Part shown: piece by piece, positions 23,665-32,237 of the stretch
Numbering within the stretch: position 1 is the first letter of the stretch
Layout: every line of letters starts with the position of its first letter
Origin: Cystobacter ferrugineus
GTDB lineage: Bacteria; Myxococcota; Myxococcia; Myxococcales; Myxococcaceae
Direction of reading: 5' to 3'
Assembly: GCF_001887355.1 (NCBI RefSeq)
Contig: NZ_MPIN01000029.1
Span: 16,563 to 51,869, forward strand
DNA length: 35,307 nt
Position numbers and translations under genes: made by a program
Notes under the pieces: model-generated
Databases searched by the model: none
Told to the model about the DNA's origin: nothing
The model's input: the letters and a program-made list of their open reading frames with translations, nothing else

Positions 23665-24531
23665 GATCAGCTCATCGATTTCGACGGCATGGCGCTCTTC
23701 GTGAAGGTCGTGGAGCACGGTTCGCTCAGTGCGGCGGGCCGCGCGGTCGGCATGCCCAAGGCGACCGTCAGCCGTCAGCTCGCGCTCCTGGAGCAGCGGC
23801 TCGGCGCGCCGCTGCTGCACCGCTCCACGCGCGCACTGAGTCTGACCGATGTGGGCCGGCGCTACTTCGCACGCATCCGCCCCATCGTCCGCGATGCCGA
23901 GCTGGCCCAGGTCGAGGCGATGGCGAGTCATGCCGTGCCTTCCGGCCTGCTGCGCGTGTCCGCGACGGTGGCCTATGGCCAGCTGGTGATCGCACCGAAG
24001 CTGTTCGGGTTTCTCGAGCGCCACTCCGCCGTGAACATCGATCTGCGCCTGAGCGACGAGCGGGTCAATCTGGTGGCGGGGGGCTATGACCTCGCCATTC
24101 GCATGGGCGTGCTGGACGACAGTGAGCTGATCAGCCGGAAGCTCGACACGGTGCCCATGGTGCTCGTCGCCTCCCCCGCCTATGTGGAGGTCCACGGAGC
24201 GCCGCGGCGGGCCGAGGACTTGAGCCGTCATCGGGCCATCGTCACGCGCATCGACATCGATCACTGGAACATCGGCGAGGAGACGGTTCGCATCGCCTGG
24301 CGCATGAGCACGGGCAACATGTTCGTCACCCGCGATGCCGTGCGGGCGGGACTGGGAATCGCCCTGGTGCCGTTGTTCCTGGTCTCGCACGAACTCGCCC
24401 AGGGTTCGCTCCTCCAACTCCTGCCGGAGCAATCCCTGCCGGAGACACAGGTGACCGCGGTCTACGCGCGCTCGGTGACGCCCTCGCTGGCGCTCAATGC
24501 GCTGCTCGAGAGCTTGCAGCCGGAGCCTTGA
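23662..24531 (+). CDS. LysR-family transcriptional regulator
   Basis: The 289-residue protein has the full LysR form. The N-terminal winged helix (ALFVKVVEHGSLSAAGRAVG, MPKATVSRQLALLEQRLGAP, LLHRSTRALSLTDVGRRYF) sits at about residues 8-70. A linker helix and an effector-binding periplasmic-protein-like domain follow (90-289), including NIDLRLSDERVNLVAGGYDL and DAVRAGLGIALVPLFLVS. The subgroup with HRSTRALSLTDVG and a DLAIRMG motif is common in Proteobacteria and often regulates a divergent reductase or oxidoreductase. Here the divergent neighbour is the luciferase-fold gene. The likely operator lies between them. The effector is unknown. Confidence 0.93.
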   Translation: MDQLIDFDGMALFVKVVEHGSLSAAGRAVGMPKATVSRQLALLEQRLGAPLLHRSTRALSLTDVGRRYFARIRPIVRDAELAQVEAMASHAVPSGLLRVSATVAYGQLVIAPKLFGFLERHSAVNIDLRLSDERVNLVAGGYDLAIRMGVLDDSELISRKLDTVPMVLVASPAYVEVHGAPRRAEDLSRHRAIVTRIDIDHWNIGEETVRIAWRMSTGNMFVTRDAVRAGLGIALVPLFLVSHELAQGSLLQLLPEQSLPETQVTAVYARSVTPSLALNALLESLQPEP

Positions 24532-24606
24532 AACCCCGGCCCATTCCTCCACCTCGCCACGGACCCGAGGAGGAAGGACGCCTCCTGGGCGAGCGTGGCG
24601 GCGGCC

Positions 24607-25809
24607 TCAGGCGAAGTGGTGGCCGGGCAGGCCCATCTGCGTGCGGCCGAGGCTGGTGAGCGCGTCCCCGCGGCTGAGGACCATGTGCATCGAGGCCGCG
24701 TTCACGTCGCGCCACAGCGCCTGCATGGCGGATGTCTCGAACAGCGACATGGCCCCCGAGTCGAGGAACAACTGGTTCGTCAGCTCGGCGCAGGTCCGCG
24801 TGATGAAGGAACGCTGGCCGAACATCCGCGCGCGCTCCTCCTGGCTCAGCGCCTGGCGCCCGGCCTCGGCGGCCTCCCACGCGTCGCGGACATACTGCAG
24901 CAGGAGCGCCCGCGCGGCGTCCCACTTGACGGTGGCATCGGCGAGCGTCATCTGCGAGTACGGGGCCTCCTTCGCCGCCGTGTGCTCGTAGGCGCGCACG
25001 CGCTTCTTCGTCCAGGCCGCGTACTCCTCCAGGGCTCGCTGCGCCGCGCCGAGCGCCGGATAGCAGAGCTGGATGGCCGCCATCGCCATGAAGGGCAGCT
25101 TGTACAGCGTGCCGGGCTCGCTCACCTCACCCTGGGGCTTGCCGTCGGCGGCGAAGCGCGCCAGGGCGAAGATGCGGTGCAGCGGCACGAACACCCGGTC
25201 GAGCTTGATCTCGTTGCTCGCGGTGCCGCGCAGACCGACCGTGTGCCAGGTGTCCTCGATCTTCAACTGGTCCGCCGGGACGAACATCACGAGCGGCTCG
25301 GGCTCCGTCCGGCCGGGCAGCTTCGCGACGACGGCCAGACCGGCCCACGAGCACCACTCCACGCCGCTGACGAACTTCCAGTGACCGGACAGCAGGAAGC
25401 CTCCGTCGGCGGGCTCCGCCTGGCCGGCGGGAACCAGCGAGTCGACGATCAGCCCCGGCTTGGAGTCGCGCACCTCCTCCTGGAACCGATCGGACATGAA
25501 CGACAGGTACCACTGATGTCCGACCGTCAGGCCGTAGAGCCAGCCGAGCGCCGCCGACCCGCGCGACAGCTCCCGCCCGACCTCGACGATCGTCAGCGGA
25601 TGCCCCTCGAGGCCGCCCATTCGCCTCGAGGTCCCGAGCCGCAGCAGTCCCGAGTCGAACAGCGCGTCGATGACCACGCGGGGAATCCGACGGGTGGCCT
25701 CCGTCTCATCCCAGTGCTTCCAGGCGAGCTCGGCGAGCTCCCGGGCCCGCTTCATCAACTCCGCCTCGGTGAGTTCGTTGATTTGAACAGCCGTTCCCTG
25801 TTGAGACAT
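24607..25809 (-). CDS. Acyl-CoA-dehydrogenase-fold flavin-dependent monooxygenase (HsaA/HpaB-C2 type)
   Basis: The 400-residue protein has the acyl-CoA dehydrogenase fold but with features of the reduced-flavin monooxygenase branch: RIPRVVIDALFDSGLLRLGT, SRRMGGLEGHPLTIVEVGRE, SRGSAALGWLYGLTVGHQWY, GFLLSGHWKFVSGVEWCSWA, VGLRGTASNEIKLDRVFVP and the terminal LGRTQMGLPGHHF. Such enzymes (HsaA, p-hydroxyphenylacetate hydroxylase C2 and pigment or polyketide hydroxylases) use FMNH2 or FADH2 from a separate reductase to hydroxylate aromatic or secondary-metabolite substrates. No reductase gene adjoins it, although a general flavin reductase could serve. The upstream region has a palindromic element, so the gene is probably controlled by a repressor. 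The substrate is unknown. Confidence 0.85.
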   Translation of the reverse strand: MSQQGTAVQINELTEAELMKRARELAELAWKHWDETEATRRIPRVVIDALFDSGLLRLGTSRRMGGLEGHPLTIVEVGRELSRGSAALGWLYGLTVGHQWYLSFMSDRFQEEVRDSKPGLIVDSLVPAGQAEPADGGFLLSGHWKFVSGVEWCSWAGLAVVAKLPGRTEPEPLVMFVPADQLKIEDTWHTVGLRGTASNEIKLDRVFVPLHRIFALARFAADGKPQGEVSEPGTLYKLPFMAMAAIQLCYPALGAAQRALEEYAAWTKKRVRAYEHTAAKEAPYSQMTLADATVKWDAARALLLQYVRDAWEAAEAGRQALSQEERARMFGQRSFITRTCAELTNQLFLDSGAMSLFETSAMQALWRDVNAASMHMVLSRGDALTSLGRTQMGLPGHHFA

Positions 25810-25951
25810 GGCAATTCCGTTCCTGGCGCTCTGGTAAGCAGCCGATCGGTGTTTTCCATGCGGCTCATCCGCGCGGAGGTTTCCCTCCGGAAGGCCGCGA
25901 TGGAAAAGCGGTGTGACGGCGCGTGAACGTGTAATGCCAGGCCTGGCTGGC

Positions 25952-25990
25952 TGTCAATTAACGAATTGAATGGTTTGCCGTGAATTGACA
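25952..25990. promoter_or_regulatory. Candidate operator upstream of the flavin monooxygenase gene
   Basis: TCAATTAACGAATTGA (25954-25969) is a perfect interrupted palindrome. A third half-site, AATTGACA (25983-25990), inversely matches TGTCAATT (25952-25959). The cluster is AT-rich in GC-rich surroundings and lies about 145 bases upstream of the monooxygenase start. No regulator gene adjoins it. The rest of 25810-26070 holds no convincing gene. Confidence 0.45.
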
Positions 25991-26070
25991 CCTCGGCATC
26001 GATCTTCCCGATGCGAGTTGCCTGCCGAAGCAGAAATCCGCTTGTGTTGGACGAAAGGGGGCGGCCCTGC

Positions 26071-26526
26071 TCAGGGTTGCTTCAGGATGCGCCACGCGAT
26101 CAGCGAGCCCGCCGCGGATGCCAGGGTCGCGGCTCCGGCATAAGGGGAGACCACCCCCTGGGCGACACCCGCCAGTCCCCCGAGGACCGCGATGCCGAGG
26201 AAGACGCTCCGGGACATCGCGCGCCCAGGGTTTCTCCGGCCGACCACCACCGTGAAGAGAAAGGCGAGAGCATTGGCGAGCAACTGGCAGAGCAGGAGGA
26301 CCGGCGAGGCGGTCTCCAGGAAGCTCCGAACCGACGCCATCGGTGACGGTGCCGCGACCAGCGCCTCCTCGCTCCCGCCGGAGAGCTGCCGGGTGCCCGT
26401 GCCGCCCACCGAGACGAGCCCCACCTGGAGGATGAGCGCCAGGAACAGGATGGTGAGGAGGGCCACCCAGGGCACGGTGTTCGGCGTGGCCGGAGGGACA
26501 GGGGGGTTGGGGTTGGGTGTCGTCAT
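26071..26526 (-). CDS. Small membrane protein coupled to the sensor kinase gene
   Basis: The 151-residue product has a Pro/Asn-rich cytoplasmic-type start and four hydrophobic segments: WVALLTILFLALILQVGLV, SPVLLLCQLLANALAFLFTV, SVFLGIAVLGGLAGVAQGVV and AATLASAAGSLIAWRIL. The loop after helix one is Gly/Ser-rich. The family is not recognised. Its ATG overlaps the kinase stop codon in an ATGA arrangement, so translation is probably coupled and the two proteins made in step. That argues for a shared function, for example a membrane partner or signal input of the kinase. It is the last gene of this unit. Confidence 0.75.
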   Translation of the reverse strand: MTTPNPNPPVPPATPNTVPWVALLTILFLALILQVGLVSVGGTGTRQLSGGSEEALVAAPSPMASVRSFLETASPVLLLCQLLANALAFLFTVVVGRRNPGRAMSRSVFLGIAVLGGLAGVAQGVVSPYAGAATLASAAGSLIAWRILKQP

Positions 26527-28766
26527 GCCGTTGGTAGGGTGGGGTGGTAGGGTAATTCCAAGGTGAACGTGGCTCCACGCCCGGGCCCGTCGCTGTGGAC
26601 GGTCAACGTCCCGCCCAGTTCCTGGGCCGTCAGGGCGCTGGAGTGCAGGCCGAAGCCATGCCCTTCGTCCCGCGTGGTAAAGCCATACTGGAAGATGCGG
26701 TTGATCATCTCCGGCGCAATGCCCATGCCGTTGTCGTGGATGATGATGCGGACGCGGTCCGTGGAAGTGTGCTCCAGGCCCAGCAGGAGGAGCCGTTCGT
26801 CCGGTGGCACCGTGTCCAGGGCGTACCTGGCGTTGCTGATGAGGTTGACGAGGATCATCAGCGTCTTGTGCTTGTCTGTCATCAGGGGTGGGAGGGGCAT
26901 GAGCTGCCGCTGCACCTTCACCTGGTGGCGCGAGAGTCCGGCCGAGTTGATGCGCAAGGCGTCCTCCAGCAACTCCGCCAGGTTGACGGGCTCGTGCATC
27001 CGGGGCGTGCGGGCGTGATTCTGTTGCATCTTGACGACGTCGCCGATGTGCTCGGTATAGCGGCCCACGTCATCCAGCAGCGAGACGATCTCCTGGCGCT
27101 CCTCGAGCAGGTTCTTCCCCAGCTTGTCCAGGAAGGGCAGCAGGAGCCGTCCGCGTTCATCCTGGGTCAGGAAGAGGGGGAGGTTGCCCTGGTGCTGTCC
27201 GAGCATGCTCGCCACCCGGCTCACCTGTTCCAGCCGCATCTTGTGCACCCGATCCCTGGCGAGCTGGGCCGAGGTGTAGACGCTGTTGAGGACGTTGCCC
27301 ACGTTGTGCAACACATTGGTGGCGCTCTCCGCCATGCCCGCCCGCCGGGCCGTCTGCACCAGCCGCAGGTGGACATCCTGGAGTTCCCGGGCGCGCTCCT
27401 CGACCCGCTGCTCCAGACCCTCGTTGCTCTGGCGTAGGGCCTCCTCGCGGTGTTGGACCTGGTCGGCCATGAGCTGGAAGGAGCGGGCCAGTTGCCCCAG
27501 TTCGTCGCCGCGTGAGGTGTCCAGCGCCACCTTGAAGTCACCGGCCGCCACCTTGTCGGTGGCCCGGGTCAAGGTCAGCAGCGGGAGTGTGATCTGCTGC
27601 TGGAGCACCCGGTACATGATGACCAGCTCCACCAGCAGCGACAGGAGGCCGAGCAGCAGCACGTAGCGCGCTGCGTGGAAGGCGGGTCGCGACACCACCT
27701 TCTCGGGCAACACCGTGGCGAGGTTCCACCCGGGACCCTTCAGCCGTGTCACGGCGATGTGCTCGTCGTACTCTGGCAGATCCAGGAGCGTCTGCGCTGG
27801 CGCGCGGCTCTTCACCCGCTCGAAGATGCTCCGCAGGTGGGCCGCGTTCTCCTTGGAGCCGAGCCGGCTGACCGCGACGTCGGGCTGCTCGGAGGCGCTC
27901 TGGATGTTGTAGGCGCTGCTGGCGTTCTCCAGCTTCTGCTCGGGGTGGGCGATGAGCTGGCCATCGTCGCGGAAGAGCACGTTGTAGGCGCCGGGCAGGT
28001 GGTCATGGATGGTGCGCGCCATGAACTCGTCGAGCAGCACATCGTGGCCGATCGTCGCGACATGGCGGCCGTCCAGGTCCAGCGGCGTGGCACCCGAGAC
28101 CATCCATTCATGGCTGATGGGCTCGTTGTAGATGCCCGTCCAGGTGGTCTGCCGCCGTGGGTTCTTCCCGGGTTGGCTGAGGATGAAGTCCTCGAAGCCG
28201 GTGATGGAGAAGTCGGACGCGAGCTCATGGCTCCAGTTGGGAGTCCATGGACTGAAGCCCACGATCGCCCCCTCTGGGAAGGTGATGTAGGTCGTCTTGA
28301 AGCGGATGTGGAAGGCGGGCCCGTACCTGGAGAGCACGTCGTACGCGGCCACGAGCCGCGTGCGGAACCAGGCGTCGAGCGTCACGTGTGGGGGAATGAA
28401 GACATGCACACCCCGTGCGGCCTCCTCTTTCCCGGCGTGGTTGCGGACCGTGCCATCGGGCAGCCGCGCGACCAGGCTGTCGAAGCGGGCGCTCACCTCC
28501 TCCTGTGGGAGTTCCCGGAGCCGCTCCTCCAGCGCCTTCTTGAGGAACGCATGGTTGTCCTCGGCCAGGGTGAAGATGGCCTGCTCCCGTTGGCTGCGCT
28601 CGGCGACATGCAGCCGCAGATGCTCCAGGGCCTCGGTGCGCAAGGTGCGGAGCATGTGGAGGTAGCTGAAGAGCGTGGAGAGCGCGATGACGACCGCGAT
28701 CCGCACGCCCATCTTGAGGAGCGTCGAGCGGGCCAGGGGGGCTCGGGGACGGGACGAGGGGTTCAT
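26523..28766 (-). CDS. Membrane-bound sensor histidine kinase with large extracytoplasmic dCache-like domain
   Basis: The ATG at 28766 gives 747 residues; the ORF extends upstream, but the extra 28 residues precede the membrane helix without support. TM1 is at about 20-37, a dCache-like sensor at 45-365 (FRDDGQLIAHPEQ and GPGWNLATVLPEKVV are cache signatures), TM2 at 367-387, HAMP at about 388-440, and a coiled coil to 475. The phosphoacceptor His487 sits in ESATNVLHNVGNVLNS, an H-box common in myxobacterial kinases. The ATPase has the N-box NLISNARYAL (641-650), DNGMGIAPE (678-686), FTTRDEGHGFGLHSSAL (696-712) and the final GATFTLELP. No response regulator lies nearby, so this is an orphan kinase. 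It is coupled to the small membrane protein gene downstream. Confidence 0.93.
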   Translation of the reverse strand: MNPSSRPRAPLARSTLLKMGVRIAVVIALSTLFSYLHMLRTLRTEALEHLRLHVAERSQREQAIFTLAEDNHAFLKKALEERLRELPQEEVSARFDSLVARLPDGTVRNHAGKEEAARGVHVFIPPHVTLDAWFRTRLVAAYDVLSRYGPAFHIRFKTTYITFPEGAIVGFSPWTPNWSHELASDFSITGFEDFILSQPGKNPRRQTTWTGIYNEPISHEWMVSGATPLDLDGRHVATIGHDVLLDEFMARTIHDHLPGAYNVLFRDDGQLIAHPEQKLENASSAYNIQSASEQPDVAVSRLGSKENAAHLRSIFERVKSRAPAQTLLDLPEYDEHIAVTRLKGPGWNLATVLPEKVVSRPAFHAARYVLLLGLLSLLVELVIMYRVLQQQITLPLLTLTRATDKVAAGDFKVALDTSRGDELGQLARSFQLMADQVQHREEALRQSNEGLEQRVEERARELQDVHLRLVQTARRAGMAESATNVLHNVGNVLNSVYTSAQLARDRVHKMRLEQVSRVASMLGQHQGNLPLFLTQDERGRLLLPFLDKLGKNLLEERQEIVSLLDDVGRYTEHIGDVVKMQQNHARTPRMHEPVNLAELLEDALRINSAGLSRHQVKVQRQLMPLPPLMTDKHKTLMILVNLISNARYALDTVPPDERLLLLGLEHTSTDRVRIIIHDNGMGIAPEMINRIFQYGFTTRDEGHGFGLHSSALTAQELGGTLTVHSDGPGRGATFTLELPYHPTLPTA

Positions 28767-29004
28767 GGTGACTTGCCGACCTGACTTGCTGCTCTTCCCA
28801 TCCGGCCTCACGCGCCGCCGGTTCACGAGAGTATCCAGCCCGCCACGCACATTTCATCACGTCACACGCCTCGAAAGAATGGGGACCGCATGGAGGCAGC
28901 GGACGGGTGAGGGGCGGGAGGGGCGGAACTCGCAAGGGAGCGAGCCGGGCCGACGGCCGACGATGCGCCGAACCCAGGCGCACCATGACTCAGCGGCGCG
29001 CGAG

Positions 29005-29745
29005 CTACTGGACCCGGGACAGTTTCAGCTTCAGGGTATGGGCCCCATCCGCGGAGATGGGGAGTTCGATCGTTCCCGCCGCGAAGTCCTCCTCCTCGAG
29101 CGTGTAGGAGGTGGTGAGGATCTCTTCACTGGAGAGGAAATCGACATCCAGGACCTTGATGTGGATGGGGGCGTTCCGCCACTCGGGTGCGGTCGTCACA
29201 CAGGCGCCATCCTGCCAACTGGGAGTGAAGCTGGGGGACTCCGCCGTCTTCACCTTGCCCACGGTGCCCTCGACCGGGCAGTCCAGCTCCACGACCACAT
29301 CGGGAGCATCGGAGCCCATGTCCCATGAACCTCCATCCGGTTTCGAGGGGGGCACCGAGGCGCTCAGCGGCTGGAGCGACCATTGCGTGGCGCGATCGGT
29401 GAGGCATTCCCAACCCCGGAGCACGTCCTCCTTCTGGCAGCTCTGGAGCAACTGGCACATCGAGCACTCCGCCCCCATGCTTCCACACGCGTAATGGGCC
29501 TGGGTGCGGTAGCACGCACCCCTGAGGCAACAACCGCCCTCGCAACTCTGCGGGGTGCAGGTGGGCTCCGCGGGTCCACCAGGATCCTTGGGGCCATCAG
29601 GCTCCGCGGGCCCACCCGGCTGCGGGGACTCGAGGGGGGGCCCTCCCGTGCTGGGCAGACTGTCCAATCCCAGACCACAACCCCCAACGGCTCCGGTCAG
29701 TGGAGCCACGATGAGAGAGAAAACAAGCCATTTCGACATCTTCAT
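29005..29745 (-). CDS. Cysteine-rich lipoprotein of unknown function
   Basis: The ATG at 29745 follows AAGGGAGA and gives 246 residues; the ORF itself opens at 29787. A lipoprotein signal ends at GAVGGCG. A Gly/Pro repeat linker (PGGPAEPDGPKDPGGPAEP) leads to a compact Cys-rich module with about ten Cys (CTPQSCEGGCCLRGACY, then CGSMGAECSMCQLLQSC), a pattern I know only from myxobacterial secreted proteins. The C-terminal 100 residues are beta-rich (APIHIKVLDVDFLSSEEILT), with a DVD pattern reminiscent of C2-like sandwiches. No enzymatic motif is seen. The gene lies just downstream of another lipoprotein gene on the same strand (42-base gap), so co-transcription is likely. Confidence 0.75.
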   Translation of the reverse strand: MKMSKWLVFSLIVAPLTGAVGGCGLGLDSLPSTGGPPLESPQPGGPAEPDGPKDPGGPAEPTCTPQSCEGGCCLRGACYRTQAHYACGSMGAECSMCQLLQSCQKEDVLRGWECLTDRATQWSLQPLSASVPPSKPDGGSWDMGSDAPDVVVELDCPVEGTVGKVKTAESPSFTPSWQDGACVTTAPEWRNAPIHIKVLDVDFLSSEEILTTSYTLEEEDFAAGTIELPISADGAHTLKLKLSRVQ

Positions 29746-29787
29746 ACCGTCTCCCTTGTGTGCCACCAGTGGCCCTTTGACTCGCAT

Positions 29788-31092
29788 CTACAACCGGGAA
29801 ATGCATGAGACGGATGCGGTGAGGCCCGCGTGTTCAGCCACACCATCCAGATACCAGGAGCCGTTCTGGATGTAGGCACGCACGGAATCCAACGTGCCTC
29901 CAAAATGGCCAGACACCATGCTCAAGAAGCACACCTGCGCGGTCGCCGTACCCAGGGGGAGCGTCCCCATGCCCTTGGACCAGGTGAATACGCTGTGTTG
30001 GGTGACCTTGCCCACGCACCGGGCGGTCGCCGAGGCACCAGGTTGTGAGCCGCCCCCGAGATAGTAGTAGCCGTCGCTTCCCACGGAGATCTCGATGCGA
30101 TCGTTGGCCCCTTGGAACCGGCCCGAGATGCTCGTGAGGAAGCAGGCATTTCCCTGCTGAAGCACCATCCGCACGGGGGGCTTCCCCGCGCTCCACATGA
30201 AATCACCGGCCCTGGGATAACCATTGGCACAGGTCGCCGACGCACACACCCCGGCGTCGCTCGAGTTCCCGGTGAGGTACCAGGAGCCATTGCTCGTCAG
30301 GGTGGAGACCGAGTCCGTGTCGCCTCCGAACCTGCCAGACATCCGGCTCAAGGCGCAGGTCTGCCCGACGTCCTCCGCGAGGCGGGGCGGCGCGTCTCCC
30401 TGGCACCAATCAAAGTACGTTGGCAGCTTGGTGACGATGCTGATTTCGCTCAGGACCTTCTTCCCCGCGGTGATCACCAGCTTCTCGCTCTCGCCGCTGT
30501 AGTCGATGCGCGCATCGTCGACCCGGATGGTCATGAGGTAATGAGACAGGAAGGATCTGGCGAAGGTGATGTCCTGCTGGGAGCCATTCCTGTTCTGCAG
30601 GAGGACCCTGACGTTCGAGTCCCGGATGTCCTTCTCGAACAAGTCATAGCCGTAGAAATTGACGCCCACCAGTGAGCCTTGCTGGATCTGCTCCAGCTCG
30701 ACCACGGTCGGGGACACCGTGCAGAAATGCGGCACCGGGGTGGCTGGGGTCCGGCCTTCCAGCTCGTCGATGATCCGCTTGAGCCCCTCGATCATCCGGC
30801 TCCCGATGAAGTCCACATCACATCTGATCTCGGCGCTGCCCGTGGCGATGCCTCGCTCCGCCAACATCGTCACCTGGTGGGCGATGAGATCATCGCCATC
30901 CTTGAACAGGTTGGCTTCGAGCTCCTTCATCGTGGTCTGCCACGATGAGGATTCACGGCCGATCATGTCGATCGCGCCCTGGATCGTGGTGACAGCGCCA
31001 TTGATTTCCTGGCACGAGTTGCTCAACACCGCCATCAGACACAACAGGGGGATCTGGACATGGCGGCGGAAAGAAAGGGTTTGACGCTGCAT
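29788..31092 (-). CDS. Lipoprotein with three C-terminal SGRFGG-type repeats
   Basis: The ATG at 31092 starts a signal peptide ending LMAVLSNSC, lipidated Cys near residue 27. The ORF opens at 31134. The N-terminal half is helical (TIQGAIDMIGRESSSWQTTM), followed by an Ig-like region (TVVELEQIQQGSLVGVNFYG) that may be an IPT-type sandwich. The last 180 residues hold three repeats of about 60 residues, each with C-[AF]-L-S/T-x-[MIV]-SGRFxGxxDxV, then NGSWYLxG, then a Cys-containing strand. The repeat resembles a small sugar-binding or adhesion module, but I do not recognise it. A Cys pair per repeat suggests disulfides. Co-transcription with the Cys-rich lipoprotein downstream is likely. Confidence 0.75.
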   Translation of the reverse strand: MQRQTLSFRRHVQIPLLCLMAVLSNSCQEINGAVTTIQGAIDMIGRESSSWQTTMKELEANLFKDGDDLIAHQVTMLAERGIATGSAEIRCDVDFIGSRMIEGLKRIIDELEGRTPATPVPHFCTVSPTVVELEQIQQGSLVGVNFYGYDLFEKDIRDSNVRVLLQNRNGSQQDITFARSFLSHYLMTIRVDDARIDYSGESEKLVITAGKKVLSEISIVTKLPTYFDWCQGDAPPRLAEDVGQTCALSRMSGRFGGDTDSVSTLTSNGSWYLTGNSSDAGVCASATCANGYPRAGDFMWSAGKPPVRMVLQQGNACFLTSISGRFQGANDRIEISVGSDGYYYLGGGSQPGASATARCVGKVTQHSVFTWSKGMGTLPLGTATAQVCFLSMVSGHFGGTLDSVRAYIQNGSWYLDGVAEHAGLTASVSCISRL

Positions 31093-31428
31093 GTCCTGGC
31101 TCCGGGAGTGATGAAAAAACGACTTTTCAAGCATAAGGCTTTTGCAAACGTGATTTCAAGGACAAGCCAGTAAAACAGCTATTCTTGAAAAATTTTGTGA
31201 GGCTGGGGATTTCCAGACGAGGGGTTCTCCTCCTGTCTGGGCACACAGCACCGTGAGCATGGGTCGCGCCTTCTTCTTCACCCCGCCGAAGGAAAATCGA
31301 TGGAGTTCATAATGATTCGGAGCGGTGATTGAGGCTTGCCGGGCGGAGGGGGTCCGGGCGAAGGAGGAACGCCGGGCGGATGTCGCGCGGATGCGCGGAG
31401 GGGAAGCGATGAAGAAGAGGAGCTGGCG
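31093..31428. other. Intergenic region between lipoprotein and thiM genes
   Basis: These 336 bases hold AT-rich stretches (about 31125-31200), likely the promoter of the minus-strand lipoprotein gene, and a hairpin at 31213-31240 (CCAGAC-GAGG paired with CCTC-CT-GTCTGG). I looked for a TPP riboswitch in front of thiM and found no CTGAGA or ACCTGATCTGGATAAT-like core. A nine-codon upstream ORF (ATG 31409, stop 31436-31438) overlaps the thiM start. Confidence 0.4.
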
Positions 31429-32223
31429 GTGGAGTTGAGTGCGGGGGTGTGGGAGTCGCTGAAGGCCGTGCGGGAGCGTTCACCGCTCGTGCACAACATC
31501 ACCAACTACGTCGTGATGAACAACACGGCCAATGCCCTGCTCGCCGTGGGGGCCTCGCCCGCCATGGTGCATGCGCGGGAGGAGGTGGCCGACTTCGCGG
31601 TCCTCTCGCAGGCGTTGGTGGTGAACATCGGCACCCTGTCTCCGGACTGGGTGGAAGGGATGCGGCTGGCCGTTCACGCCGCGCGGCAGGCGCGGGTACC
31701 CTGGGTGTTGGATCCGGTGGGCGCCGGCGCCACGCGCTATCGCACCACCACCTCCGCCGAGCTGGCGCGACAGGCTCCGGCGGTCATTCGCGGCAACGCC
31801 TCGGAGGTGCTCGCGATGGCGGGCGAGGCGGGTGCCACGCGCGGCGTGGACAGCACCCGGTCCTCCGACGCCTCGCTCGAGGCGGCACGGGGGCTGGCCT
31901 CCCGCCTGGGCACCGTGGTGGCCGTCACGGGCAAGACGGACTACGTCACCGACGGCTCCCGCGTGGTGGCGGTGGACAACGGCCACCCGCTCATGGCCCG
32001 GGTGACGGGCATGGGGTGCACGGCGTCCGCGCTCGTGGGGGCCTTCCTCGCGGTGGAGCCCGACGCGGTGCTGGCCGCCGCGCGCGCCCTCGCCGTGCTG
32101 GGCCTGGCCGGAGAGCTCGCCGCCGAGCAGTCCAAGGGCCCGGGCTCGCTGCAGCTCCACCTGCTGGATGCGCTCTATACCCTGGACGAGGCCACCGTGC
32201 GCGCCCGCGCCCGCGTGCGCTGA
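31429..32223 (+). CDS. thiM: Hydroxyethylthiazole kinase
   Basis: ThiM phosphorylates 4-methyl-5-(2-hydroxyethyl)thiazole, salvaging it for thiamine synthesis in the cytoplasm. The 264-residue protein shows the ribokinase-like ThiM motifs: PLVHNITNYVVMNNTANALL, GASPAMVHAREEV, NIGTLSPDWV, VLDPVGAGATRYR, IRGNASEVLAM and GMGCTASALVGAFLA with catalytic Cys197. The frame opens at a TTG (31336), but GTG 31429, six bases behind GAGGAG, gives the family's normal N-terminus. thiE follows 14 bases after the stop, so the two form an operon. Other thiamine genes (thiC, thiD, thiG) are not in the window, fitting a salvage role. Confidence 0.92.
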   Translation: MELSAGVWESLKAVRERSPLVHNITNYVVMNNTANALLAVGASPAMVHAREEVADFAVLSQALVVNIGTLSPDWVEGMRLAVHAARQARVPWVLDPVGAGATRYRTTTSAELARQAPAVIRGNASEVLAMAGEAGATRGVDSTRSSDASLEAARGLASRLGTVVAVTGKTDYVTDGSRVVAVDNGHPLMARVTGMGCTASALVGAFLAVEPDAVLAAARALAVLGLAGELAAEQSKGPGSLQLHLLDALYTLDEATVRARARVR

Positions 32224-32237
32224 AGGAGACCGCCGCC

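Noticed and set aside
31200-31428. TPP riboswitch before thiM-thiE
   Set aside because: I looked for the conserved CTGAGA and ACCTGATCTGGATAAT-type cores and found none. The only structure seen is an unrelated hairpin at 31213-31240.
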